A DNA stretch of 64,000 nt. It comes from Salinicola avicenniae (lineage in GTDB: Bacteria; Pseudomonadota; Gammaproteobacteria; Pseudomonadales; Halomonadaceae). The notes beneath the pieces are model-generated. The model worked only from the letters and a program-made list of their open reading frames with translations. It was not told where the DNA came from and did no database searches. Location: NCBI RefSeq assembly GCF_023736115.1, contig NZ_JAKQZC010000003.1, forward strand, positions 310,001 to 374,000, in the 5' to 3' direction. This document shows positions 9,341 through 17,155 of the stretch, piece after piece (position 1 is the first letter of the stretch; every line of letters starts with the position of its first letter). The position numbers were made by a program, and so were the translations under genes.

Positions 9341-10069
9341 TCAGGCGTCTTCGGGGAGCTCGGCGTTGTGATAAACGTTCTGGACGTCGTCGAGATCGTT
9401 CATCATGTCCATGAACTTCTCGAACTGGGCCACGTCGTCGCCCTCGAGTGGCGTGTGGGTCTGTGGCAGAAACTGGATGTCGTCGGCTTCGAAGTCGAGC
9501 TCGCCGAAGGCGTCGGTCAGTGCCTGTTTGGCCTTGGCGTATTCGGTATGTGGCGCGAACACGGTAATTCGGCCATCTTCGTTCTCGATATCGGTGACGT
9601 CGACGTCGGCTTCCATCAGCGCTTCCAGCACGGCTTCCTCGTCCTGGCCAGCAAAGGCAAAGATGGCGCAGTGATCGAACATGTGGCTGACGGTGCCCTG
9701 GGTGCCGATCTTCGACTTGTTCTTGGTAAAGCAGCCGCGGACGTCACCGTAGGTGCGGTTCGGGTTGTCGGTCAGACATTCGACGATCACCATGCAGTTG
9801 CCGGGGCCGAAGCCTTCGTAGCGTGCCGGCGAGAAGTCCTCTCCGCCGCTGCTCGATGCCTTGTCCAGCGCCTTGTCGATGACGTGAGAGGGCACCTGGT
9901 CCTTCTTCGCTTTCTCGATCAGGCCACGCAGCGTCAGGTTGTTGTGAGGATCGGCCCCACCGGACTTGGCGCACACGTAGATTTCGCGGCCGTACTTGCT
10001 GTAGACCTTGGTCTTGGCGGCGGCCGTCTTGGCCATGGATTCCTTGCGGTTCTGGAAGGCCCTACCCAT
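9341..10069 (-). CDS. YebC/PmpR family protein (YeeN-like branch)
   Basis: A 242-residue member of the YebC/PmpR/TACO1 family, with the canonical start '[30 protein letters not shown]' and the core '[28 protein letters not shown]'. The family has been described as DNA-binding regulators and, more recently, as ribosome-associated factors that help translation of difficult sequences. The '[25 protein letters not shown]' style (AKxGxxDPxxN) is closer to E. coli YeeN than to the YebC next to ruvC, and no ruvCAB genes are present here. It is a single gene, divergent from dbpA. Confidence 0.9.
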   Translation of the reverse strand: MGRAFQNRKESMAKTAAAKTKVYSKYGREIYVCAKSGGADPHNNLTLRGLIEKAKKDQVPSHVIDKALDKASSSGGEDFSPARYEGFGPGNCMVIVECLTDNPNRTYGDVRGCFTKNKSKIGTQGTVSHMFDHCAIFAFAGQDEEAVLEALMEADVDVTDIENEDGRITVFAPHTEYAKAKQALTDAFGELDFEADDIQFLPQTHTPLEGDDVAQFEKFMDMMNDLDDVQNVYHNAELPEDA

Positions 10070-10345
10070 CAGTCTTACCTATCAAGTTGTCTGCGACGGC
10101 GGCGATTTTACTCAATCTGGCTGCCATATTGCAGGTGTATTTGCACGCATGGCGTGAGGAAATGGCGCGTCCGCGAGGGAATACGCGTCAATTCGGGCGC
10201 GCTCTGCTATTCTGCCGCGCCAATGAGACCGGGGGCTTGGCGCGTGTCGTCCATCAGGAGTGACGATCTCGTCGTCTCGATCTGCCGGCCTTCGACACGC
10301 TCGATTTTCTTACCGATCTATTTCTTTCGCCAGGGGGCATTTGCC

Positions 10346-11749
10346 GTGACCGACAGTTTCCAAGAAGCGGCCTTCGCGTCGTTGCCGTTGCCGGCCGCGC
10401 TGCTCGAGGGGCTGGAGGCGCTCGACTACCGTGAAATGACGTCGATCCAGGCCGCCAGCCTGCCGTTCATTCTGGCCGGGCATGACCTGATCGGCCAGGG
10501 CAAGACGGGGTCCGGCAAGACCGCCGCCTTCGGCCTTGGCGTGCTGGCGGCTCTCGATCTCTCTCGCTTTCATGCCCAGGCTCTGGTGCTCTGCCCGACC
10601 CGGGAGCTGGCCGATCAGGTGGCCGAGGAGCTGCGACGGCTGGCGCGTCGCCTGCCGAACGTCAAGATTCTTGCGCTCTGCGGGGGCACGCCGATGGGGC
10701 CGCAGTTGAACTCGCTGGCGCACGGTACGCATGTCGTCGTCGGCACGCCCGGACGCGTCGAGGATCATCTGCGCAAGGGATCGCTCGACCTTTCCGCGCT
10801 GACCACGCTTGTCCTCGACGAGGCGGATCGCATGCTCGACATGGGCTTCCAGGCGACGCTGGAAGCGATTGTTGCCGCCACCCCGACGGCGCGTCAGACG
10901 CTGCTCTTCAGTGCGACCTATAGCGAGACCGTCAAGCCGCTGGCGCAACGGTTGCTGCGGGAACCGCAAATCGTCGAAGTGGCCTCGACGCACGATGGGC
11001 AGAGCATTCAGCAGTCGTTTCATCCGGTCGCAGATGAAGCTGCGCGGCTGCCGGCGCTGCATCGATTGCTGCTGCACTATCGGCCCGCGTCGAGCGTCAT
11101 CTTCTGCAATACGCGCAAGGAGACGCAGGCGGTCGCCGAGGCGCTGAACGAGGCTGGCTTCAGCGCTGGCGCCCTGCACGGGGAGCTCGATCAGCGCGAC
11201 CGCGATCAGACGCTGATCCGGTTTGCCAATGGCAGTCTGTCGATCCTGGTCGCTACCGACGTGGCCGCCCGCGGCCTCGATATCGACTCGCTCGACGCGG
11301 TCTTCAACTATCAGCTCGCCCGTGAGCTCGAGGTTCATGTCCATCGCATCGGACGTACCGGGCGTGCCGGCGAGCAGGGGATAGCCTGTACACTGGTGGC
11401 CGAGCGTGAGGCCTATCGGCTGGAGCGTCTGGCGGACTATCTGGAGCAATCGTTGACGCTGACGCCGCTACCCGCCGAGGCCAAGACGAACGCTCGCCCT
11501 TTTCTGCCGGCCATGGCAACGTTGCAGCTGGACGCCGGCAAGAAGCAGAAAATCCGACCGGGCGATATCCTCGGTGCCCTGACCCAGGGCGACGAGTCGC
11601 TCGATGGCAATCAGGTCGGCAAGATCAAGGTGCTCGAGCGTTCGGCCTATGTCGCCGTCGAGAGAAGCGTCGTCAAGCAGGCGCTCGCGACGTTGGCCAA
11701 TGGCACCTTGAAGGGGCGTCGCTGTCGCGCCCGTCTCATTGCCAACTGA
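10346..11749 (+). CDS. dbpA: ATP-dependent RNA helicase DbpA
   Basis: A 467-residue DEAD-box helicase that in E. coli binds hairpin 92 of 23S rRNA and acts in large-subunit assembly. It has a Q-motif region (MTSIQAASLP), Walker A 'GKTGSGKT' (about 52-59), 'PTRELADQ', DEAD at 158-161, 'LLFSATYS', 'VATDVAARGLDI' and '[10 protein letters not shown]'. The C-terminal DbpA RNA-binding domain ('KIRPGDILGALTQGD...KIKVLERSAYVAVE') separates it from other DEAD-box proteins. The start is GTG at 10346 with AGGGGG eight bases upstream; the frame stays open far upstream but that part is not conserved-looking. Confidence 0.95.
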   Translation: MTDSFQEAAFASLPLPAALLEGLEALDYREMTSIQAASLPFILAGHDLIGQGKTGSGKTAAFGLGVLAALDLSRFHAQALVLCPTRELADQVAEELRRLARRLPNVKILALCGGTPMGPQLNSLAHGTHVVVGTPGRVEDHLRKGSLDLSALTTLVLDEADRMLDMGFQATLEAIVAATPTARQTLLFSATYSETVKPLAQRLLREPQIVEVASTHDGQSIQQSFHPVADEAARLPALHRLLLHYRPASSVIFCNTRKETQAVAEALNEAGFSAGALHGELDQRDRDQTLIRFANGSLSILVATDVAARGLDIDSLDAVFNYQLARELEVHVHRIGRTGRAGEQGIACTLVAEREAYRLERLADYLEQSLTLTPLPAEAKTNARPFLPAMATLQLDAGKKQKIRPGDILGALTQGDESLDGNQVGKIKVLERSAYVAVERSVVKQALATLANGTLKGRRCRARLIAN

Positions 11750-11758
11750 GGCGGGGCC

Positions 11759-11796
11759 GGGCGTTCCTCGGCACGTTGCGCGTGCCGCGAACGCCC
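11759..11796 (+). terminator. candidate hairpin after dbpA
   Basis: GGGCGTTC (11759-11766) pairs with GAACGCCC (11789-11796), and an inner GCACG/CGTGC stem (11771-11775 with 11781-11785) extends it. No T-run follows, so it may be a transcript end stabiliser or a weak terminator. Confidence 0.45.
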
Positions 11797-11817
11797 CATC
11801 CGCGCACGAATGATGTC

Positions 11818-11924
11818 GGTCTTCAGGCGATAACAGCCCTCACACGCGATACAAGGTTTCACGCGCTATAAAAGCCTTCACATGACGACAATCTTTACAC
11901 GATGAAAATCTTTACACGATGAAA
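11818..11924 (+). repeat. six-unit degenerate tandem repeat running into the RIO kinase start codon
   Basis: Units of 17-19 bp begin at 11818, 11835, 11854, 11873, 11891 and 11908. The last two (ATCTTTACACGATGAAA) are identical; the earlier ones drift but keep a T/C-tract, CAC(A/G)CG and an A-rich end. The final unit contains the kinase ATG at 11919. The repeated ATGs open two nested mini-ORFs: ATG 11882 (MTTIFTR, stop overlapping the next ATG) and ATG 11902 (MKIFTR, stop overlapping the kinase ATG). No clear Shine-Dalgarno sequence precedes the kinase, so translation through these coupled mini-ORFs is possible. Confidence 0.85.
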
Positions 11925-12782
11925 GTGCCCAAGCGTCTGCAGCCGCTGGTCGAGGATGGTTTGATCGACGAGGTCGTCGCTCAATTGATGAGCGGCAAGG
12001 AAGCGCAGGTATTCGTGGTTCGCTGTGGCGAGGAACTGCGCTGCGCCAAGGTCTTCAAGGAGGCACGCCAGCGTAGCTTCAAGCAGGCCGTGACCTATCA
12101 GGAAGGACGCAAGGTTCGCAACAGCCGTCGCGCACGGGCGATGTCGAAGAAGACGCGCTACGGCCAACGCGAGCAGGAGTCGGCCTGGCTGAATGCCGAA
12201 GTCGAGGCACTCTATCGGCTGGCGGCTGCCGATGTACGCGTACCTCGGCCGCATGGCTTTGTCGACGGGGTGTTGTTGATGGAGCGCATTGCGGATGACG
12301 CAGGAGACGTCGCGCCACGTCTGGATGATGTCGACCTGCCCCCCGACGTGGCCCGCGATTATCACCAACGCCTGGTCGACGAAGTGGTCAAGATGCTGTG
12401 CGCGGGACTGATCCATGGCGATCTCTCGGCGTTCAACATCCTGGTAGGTGCCACGGGGCCGGTGATCATCGATTTGCCCCAGGCAGTCGATGCGGCCGGC
12501 AACAATAACGCGCCCTGGATGCTGGTGCGCGACGTCGACAATCTGAAGCGCCATTTCGGCCGTTTCGCCCCGGACCTGCTCGGCACCGATTATGGCAAGG
12601 AGATCTGGGCGCATTACGAGGCCGGATCGCTATACCCGGGGATGTCGCTGACCGGGCAATACGCGCCGAGTCAACTGCCGGTGGATGTCGATGGCGTCAT
12701 GCGCGTGATCGATGATGCGCGTGCAGAGGCCGAGGCGCGCGTGGCGGGGCGGTCAGAAGAGGGCGATGACGAGGATTGGTGA
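11919..12782 (+). CDS. RIO1-type serine protein kinase
   Basis: A 287-residue atypical protein kinase of the bacterial RIO group. The ATP-binding lysine is in 'CAKVFKE' (K44). The family insert 'RSFKQAVTYQEGRKVRNSRRARAMSKKT' follows. The catalytic loop is 'HGDLSAFNIL' (D168, N173) and the metal-binding loop is 'IIDLPQ' (D185). All key residues are present, so it should be active. RIO kinases act on ribosome maturation in archaea and eukaryotes; substrates in bacteria are little known. The start lies inside a tandem repeat and lacks an obvious ribosome site. It stands just after dbpA, another ribosome-related gene, but 169 nt apart. Confidence 0.9.
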   Translation: MKVPKRLQPLVEDGLIDEVVAQLMSGKEAQVFVVRCGEELRCAKVFKEARQRSFKQAVTYQEGRKVRNSRRARAMSKKTRYGQREQESAWLNAEVEALYRLAAADVRVPRPHGFVDGVLLMERIADDAGDVAPRLDDVDLPPDVARDYHQRLVDEVVKMLCAGLIHGDLSAFNILVGATGPVIIDLPQAVDAAGNNNAPWMLVRDVDNLKRHFGRFAPDLLGTDYGKEIWAHYEAGSLYPGMSLTGQYAPSQLPVDVDGVMRVIDDARAEAEARVAGRSEEGDDEDW

Positions 12783-12872
12783 CCGGGGGCGAGAAACCGA
12801 CCAATAAGCGTCTACAATGGGGTCACGCAATTGGCGACCCGCCAAGGTCGCCGCTGTTTTGAGGAGCCTATT

Positions 12873-13880
12873 ATGCAAGTGGTCAATCTGAAGTCCCCCG
12901 GTGGTCTCGATAATCTCGAGTTGCACGAGGTGGAAGGTCCGGGCGAACCGGGGCCTGGCGAGATACGTGTCCGTATCCATGCCAGCTCGCTGAACTTCCA
13001 CGACTATCTCGTCGCCAGCGGTGTCTCTCCGACCGAACAGAATCGTATTCCGATGTCCGATGGCGCCGGCGTGGTCGAAGCCGTTGGTCAGGGTGTCAAC
13101 GAATTCAAGGTCGGCGATGCCGTCGTCTCGACCTTCTTCCCGCATTGGCTGGAAGGGCCGGCACGCGTTGCCGACTTCAAGACCGTGCCGGGTGACGGGG
13201 TCGACGGCTACGCGCGCGAGCAGGTCGTGCGGCCTGTCGAATGGTTCACCCACGCGCCGGCCGGCTACAGCCATGCCGAAGCGGCCACGCTGACCACGGC
13301 CGGGCTGACCGCTTGGCGTGCGCTGGTGGTCGATGGCGGACTCAAGGCCGGCGATACGGTGCTGACGTTGGGCACCGGTGGGGTCTCTATCTTTGCCGTA
13401 CAACTGGCCAAGGCGATGGGCGCCCACGTGATCTCGACCTCGTCCTCGGAAGAGAAACTGTCCAAGCTGCGCGAGCTGGGCGCAGACGAAACGATCAACT
13501 ATCGCGAAGAGCCGGAGTGGGGCAAGCGGGTCAAGGCGTTGACCGGCGGCCACGGCGCGGATCATGTGATCGAAGTGGGCGGGCCCGGTACGCTGCCGCA
13601 GTCCATCGAGGCCGTGGCGATTGCCGGGCATATCTCGCTGATTGGCGTGCTGACCGGTACCGGCGGCGAATTGCCGACGGCCAAGCTGATGGCCAAGCAG
13701 GCCAAGCTTCAAGGGCTGATCGTCGGTAGCCGTCGTCACCAGATCGAGATGATTCGGGCGCTCGAGGTCAACGGCATCAAGCCGGTCATCGACCGTTCGT
13801 TCGGGCTGGGCGACATCGCTGAAGCCTTCCGTCATCAGGAAGCCGGCAAGCACTTTGGCAAGATCTGCCTGGAATTCTGA
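12873..13880 (+). CDS. zinc-independent MDR alcohol dehydrogenase/quinone oxidoreductase
   Basis: A 335-residue medium-chain dehydrogenase/reductase. The N-terminal catalytic GroES-like domain (about 1-125) has 'SSLNFHDYLV' in place of the catalytic zinc cysteine, so it is of the zinc-independent type. The Rossmann domain has 'VLTLGTGGVSIFAVQLAKAMGAHVIST' (about 160-190). NAD(P)H-dependent reduction of a quinone, enone or aldehyde is expected; the substrate cannot be read from sequence. The start at 12873 follows GAGGAG by seven bases. It is monocistronic, ending at a strong terminator. Confidence 0.88.
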   Translation: MQVVNLKSPGGLDNLELHEVEGPGEPGPGEIRVRIHASSLNFHDYLVASGVSPTEQNRIPMSDGAGVVEAVGQGVNEFKVGDAVVSTFFPHWLEGPARVADFKTVPGDGVDGYAREQVVRPVEWFTHAPAGYSHAEAATLTTAGLTAWRALVVDGGLKAGDTVLTLGTGGVSIFAVQLAKAMGAHVISTSSSEEKLSKLRELGADETINYREEPEWGKRVKALTGGHGADHVIEVGGPGTLPQSIEAVAIAGHISLIGVLTGTGGELPTAKLMAKQAKLQGLIVGSRRHQIEMIRALEVNGIKPVIDRSFGLGDIAEAFRHQEAGKHFGKICLEF

Positions 13881-13935
13881 TCTTTCGGCGCCGACGTTGG
13901 GGGTAGGACCCCGGCGATAGCACCGATGCCATGAA

Positions 13936-13970
13936 AAACGCCGCCGGTCCTCGACCGGCGGCGTTTCTCG
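13936..13970. terminator. bidirectional rho-independent terminator
   Basis: A 14-bp perfect stem (13936-13949 with 13953-13966) has a CTC loop. TTT CTC follows on the plus strand and a TTTTT run on the minus strand. It lies between convergent genes. Confidence 0.85.
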
Positions 13971-14078
13971 TTGAGCGAGGCCCAGTGTTGAGTGACGCCT
14001 CGCGCTGTCAGAGACGCGTCATCTGGCAACGCTCCGTAGGCGGAGACGCGCCGGGTACCAGGCGTCGAGACGGGAGCG

Positions 14079-14894
14079 TTACTGGCGCGAGGCGGGACGC
14101 AGATCGTAGTCGAAGTACTGTGTCATCAGTGCTTCGAAGGTGCCGTCGGCATAGACACTGTCGAGCGCCTGGTTGAACGCCTCGGCGAGCGCTTCGTCGC
14201 GAGGCCGCACGGCGATCGCGTTGCCGCGTCCGAAGATCGATGCCGGACGGTTGATTCGCGGGCCGACCTGGACGTAGTCGCTGTCGGGGCTGCCCAGTTC
14301 CAGAGTATCGAGCGCCACCGGATAGTTGATGAAGGCGAGATCCAGACGTTGCGACTGCAGGTCCAGCGCGACATCGGCCGCGGTGGCGTAGCGGTGGATC
14401 TCGAGGGTGTCGGCGTAACGCTCGGTGACGTAGTTGTCCTGGGTCGTCCCGCGCTGCACACCGGCGGTCAGCCCCTCGAGCGCCGCCGAGTCGTCGATGT
14501 CGATCTCATTGCCGCGGCGCGTGACCCACACCTTCGGCGACATGGCATAGGGCTCGGTGAAGCGGACCTGGCGTTCCCGTGCCGGGGTGATACGCATCGA
14601 GGACAGGATGGCATCGTACTTGCGAGCCAGCAGTCCTGGAATGATGCCGTCCCATCCCTGGATGACCCACTCGCACTCGAGCTCGGCGCGACGGCAGAGT
14701 TCGTTGCCCAGATCGATCTCGAAGCCGGCCAATTCGCCATCGGCAGTGCGGTATTCGAAGGGGGGATAGGGGACATCCACGGCGAGCCGGACATGCTGCG
14801 GCGCGTCGTCGGCCTGAGCCTGCGGCACCAGCGATAGCGCGACGGCCAGAGGGGAAACAAGACGGCCGAAGCGGAAGAGGGAACTGAGAGTCAC
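14079..14894 (-). CDS. periplasmic amino-acid binding protein (ABC type, orphan)
   Basis: A 271-residue family 3 solute-binding protein. Its signal peptide is cleaved near AQA-DD (residue 28). The core has 'VRLAVDVPYPPFEYRTADGELAGFEIDLGNELCRR', then 'DGIIPGLLARKYDAILSSMRITPARERQVRFTEPY', the pattern of Lys/Arg/Orn- and His-binding proteins, including the conserved Arg of 'RITPARE'. No permease or ATPase gene lies near, so it either shares a transporter encoded elsewhere or acts as a sensor. About 530 bp without a gene follow upstream. Confidence 0.88.
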   Translation of the reverse strand: MTLSSLFRFGRLVSPLAVALSLVPQAQADDAPQHVRLAVDVPYPPFEYRTADGELAGFEIDLGNELCRRAELECEWVIQGWDGIIPGLLARKYDAILSSMRITPARERQVRFTEPYAMSPKVWVTRRGNEIDIDDSAALEGLTAGVQRGTTQDNYVTERYADTLEIHRYATAADVALDLQSQRLDLAFINYPVALDTLELGSPDSDYVQVGPRINRPASIFGRGNAIAVRPRDEALAEAFNQALDSVYADGTFEALMTQYFDYDLRPASRQ

Positions 14895-15425
14895 GCGGTA
14901 ATCCTTGTTGTGATCCTGATGAGATTGTCGTCTATCTGTTGTGGTTTACGCCCGGCGCCACTGTCAGCGTTCGCCAGACAGGCGCCAGAGCCCGCCGACT
15001 GACGGTCGACGCGAGTAGATTACCACCTGTTCATGGCCGTTTGGATGCCCGCGACACCAGTCAGCAGTTCGAAAAGTGCACCGAAAAGGTCAAGGCGGAT
15101 CAAGACGATGCGCTTCTGACAATTGCTTTCCTGGTGTCGTGGATTGCCTGAAAAGCGATGCGCGATATCGTCGAAATCCGGACATTCGTCCGGCGCTGCC
15201 CGGCGACTGTTTCGTTTGTCGATACGGCGCTTCCCGCGCCATGGCTAATATGGTGCGCCTGACAGCACTGCCCCTTCCCTATCTTGACTTCCGGAGGTTT
15301 CTATTAACCCTTTAAAAACATCTGTTTAAGTTGTTTTTTAAAGGGTTGGCACGCCCTTTGCCATATATCTCGGCAGTTGCAATGTTGTTGCCAGGCAAAC
15401 ATCAGAGAGCAAGGGAGATCGGGCG
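14895..15425. other. gene-free region upstream of the TRAP operon
   Basis: No convincing coding frame was found in these 531 bp. The left part carries the promoter of the orphan binding-protein gene. The right part turns AT-rich after 15295 and contains a 13-bp inverted repeat 79-120 bp before the dctP start. Confidence 0.5.
15306..15347. promoter_or_regulatory. 13-bp perfect inverted repeat upstream of the TRAP operon
   Basis: AACCCTTTAAAAA (15306-15318) and TTTTTAAAGGGTT (15335-15347) are exact complements with a 16-nt spacer. The symmetry and place suggest the operator of the TRAP operon regulator; a GntR-like or Lrp-like protein is possible. The Lrp/AsnC gene at 20139 is the nearest candidate. 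Confidence 0.55.
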
Positions 15426-16517
15426 ATGCGTAACCCAAGACGAGATTTCATCAAGACCGGGGCCGGCGCCCTGGTCGGTATGGCTGCCGCACCGGTGGTG
15501 GCGAGGGCACAGGATTCGCAGACGTTTCGTTGGCGAATGACCAGCGCCTATGGGGCCGGCGCGCCGTTCTACACCACCGGGCCCGGTTCGGCCAGCGACT
15601 TCGTCAAGCGCGTCGAAGCCGCTTCAGGAGGGCGTCTGGTCATTGACTTCTATCCGGCGGGCGAACTGATTCCGGCACTGGAAGGGTTCGATGCCGTGCG
15701 CGGTGGGACCGTACAGATGAACTGGGGCAACTCCTTTTTCTGGTCCGGTCGCTCGTTTGCCGCCCAGTACTTCACGGCCGTGCCTTTCGGGATGGATGCC
15801 ATGGGCACCAATGCCTGGCTGTATCACGGCGGCGGCCAGGCACTATGGGACGAGGTCTACGCCGATTTCGGCCTCAAGGCGTTGCCAGCCGGCAATACCG
15901 GTATGCAGATGACTGGCTGGTTCAAGGCGCCGCTCGAGAATATCGACAGCTTCAACGGGCTGCGCATGCGAGTGGCCGGGCTGACGGGGCAGGTCTATCA
16001 AGAGCTGGGCGTCAATGTGCAGGTCTTGCCGGGTGGCGAGATCTTCCCGGCGCTGGAGCGCGGCGTGATCGATGCCGCGGAATTCGTCGGCCCTTATCTC
16101 GACCGTCAGCTCGGTCTCCAGAACGCGGCCTCTCACTATTACACGCCGGGCTGGCACGAGCCGAGCAACGTGAGCGAACTGCTGATCAACCGCTCGGCCT
16201 GGGAATCCTTGCCGGATGACCTCAAGGCGATCGTCGAGAACTGCGCGGCGGCTTGTAACGAGATCAGCCTGGCCTGGTGCAATGCCAACAACGCGGAGGC
16301 GCTCAAGGATCTGACCGAGAACCAAGGCGTCACGCTGCACCAGCTGCCCGAGGGCGTTTTGCCCAGGCTGCGTGAAGTCACCATGGATACGCTCTCCAGC
16401 CACGCGAACGCGGACCCTCTGGTGGCTAAGGTCCATAACGCTTACTTCGACTTCAAGCAACAAGCCATGTCCTGGCTCTCTGTCAGCGAGAAGGTACTGC
16501 TCGACCAGGTGCTCTGA
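15426..16517 (+). CDS. TRAP transporter periplasmic binding protein, TakP-like
   Basis: A 363-residue DctP-family receptor. The N-terminus 'RNPRRDFIKTGAGALVGMAAAP' is a twin-arginine export signal (RRDFIK), meaning Tat export of a folded protein. The mature part carries 'FNGLRMRVAGLTGQVYQELGVNVQVLPGGEIFPALERGVIDAAEFVGPY', typical of the TakP subfamily, whose studied member binds 2-oxo acids through a cation. The ribosome site is AGGGAGA. The adjacent genes encode both membrane subunits. The ligand class is likely a 2-oxo or alpha-keto-like carboxylate, possibly oxamate given the downstream enzyme (inference). Confidence 0.92.
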   Translation: MRNPRRDFIKTGAGALVGMAAAPVVARAQDSQTFRWRMTSAYGAGAPFYTTGPGSASDFVKRVEAASGGRLVIDFYPAGELIPALEGFDAVRGGTVQMNWGNSFFWSGRSFAAQYFTAVPFGMDAMGTNAWLYHGGGQALWDEVYADFGLKALPAGNTGMQMTGWFKAPLENIDSFNGLRMRVAGLTGQVYQELGVNVQVLPGGEIFPALERGVIDAAEFVGPYLDRQLGLQNAASHYYTPGWHEPSNVSELLINRSAWESLPDDLKAIVENCAAACNEISLAWCNANNAEALKDLTENQGVTLHQLPEGVLPRLREVTMDTLSSHANADPLVAKVHNAYFDFKQQAMSWLSVSEKVLLDQVL

Positions 16518-16585
16518 CGGCGCGGTATCTCGCCGTCCTTGTCGGGCGGCGATAGTCCGAAACAGGTGAATGAGGAGCGATCGTT

Positions 16586-17155
16586 TTGACCTCGACGACG
16601 GCGGTCTCGACCGACGGGGCGACCAGCCCCTGGCGTCGCGTGTTACATGGCATCGAGCGTGCCATCGAGTCTCTGGGAAACGCCACGGCCTGGTTGACGC
16701 TGGTGCTCGTGGTGCTGGTCTGCGCAGACGTGGCCCTGCGCTATATCTGGCACACGGGATCTATCGCCCAGCAGGAGCTGCAGTGGCATCTACTGGCGGT
16801 AATCGCGATGATCAGCGCCGCGTTCACGTTTCAGCAGGGCGATCACGTGCGCGTCGATGTGCTTTATCAACACTATCCGCGACGACTCCAGCAGGGGTTC
16901 GATATCGTCGTCAATCTGCTGGTCGTGGTGCCGGCGATGCTGTTTCTGGCCTGGATCAGTCTCGATTTCGTCGAGCAGTCCTGGCTGTTGGGCGAGGGTT
17001 CGTCCGATCCCGGCGGGCTGCCTGCGCGCTATATCATCAAGGCGTTCCTGCCACTGGGCTTCCTGCTGGTCGCTATACAGGGTGGGGCGCGCGGCTTGCT
17101 CGACATGGGTGCGATGCTGACCGGAAAGCGCGAGGTCGCCGACGATGGGGCTTGA
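16586..17155 (+). CDS. TRAP transporter small permease (DctQ)
   Basis: A 189-residue four-helix inner-membrane subunit. The start is TTG at 16586 with GAGGAG eight bases upstream; no ATG gives a better fit. The sequence has the family features 'LVVLVCADVALRYIWHTGSIAQQELQWHLLAVIAMISAAFTFQQGDHVRVD' and 'DFVEQSWLLGEGSSDPGGLPARYIIKAFLPLGF'. It lies 68 nt after the receptor gene and overlaps the large subunit by 11 nt. Confidence 0.92.
   Translation: MTSTTAVSTDGATSPWRRVLHGIERAIESLGNATAWLTLVLVVLVCADVALRYIWHTGSIAQQELQWHLLAVIAMISAAFTFQQGDHVRVDVLYQHYPRRLQQGFDIVVNLLVVVPAMLFLAWISLDFVEQSWLLGEGSSDPGGLPARYIIKAFLPLGFLLVAIQGGARGLLDMGAMLTGKREVADDGA

Noticed and set aside
9368-10345. Long upstream extension of the dbpA frame
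   Set aside because: It is antisense to the YebC-family gene; homology to DbpA and a ribosome site support GTG 10346.
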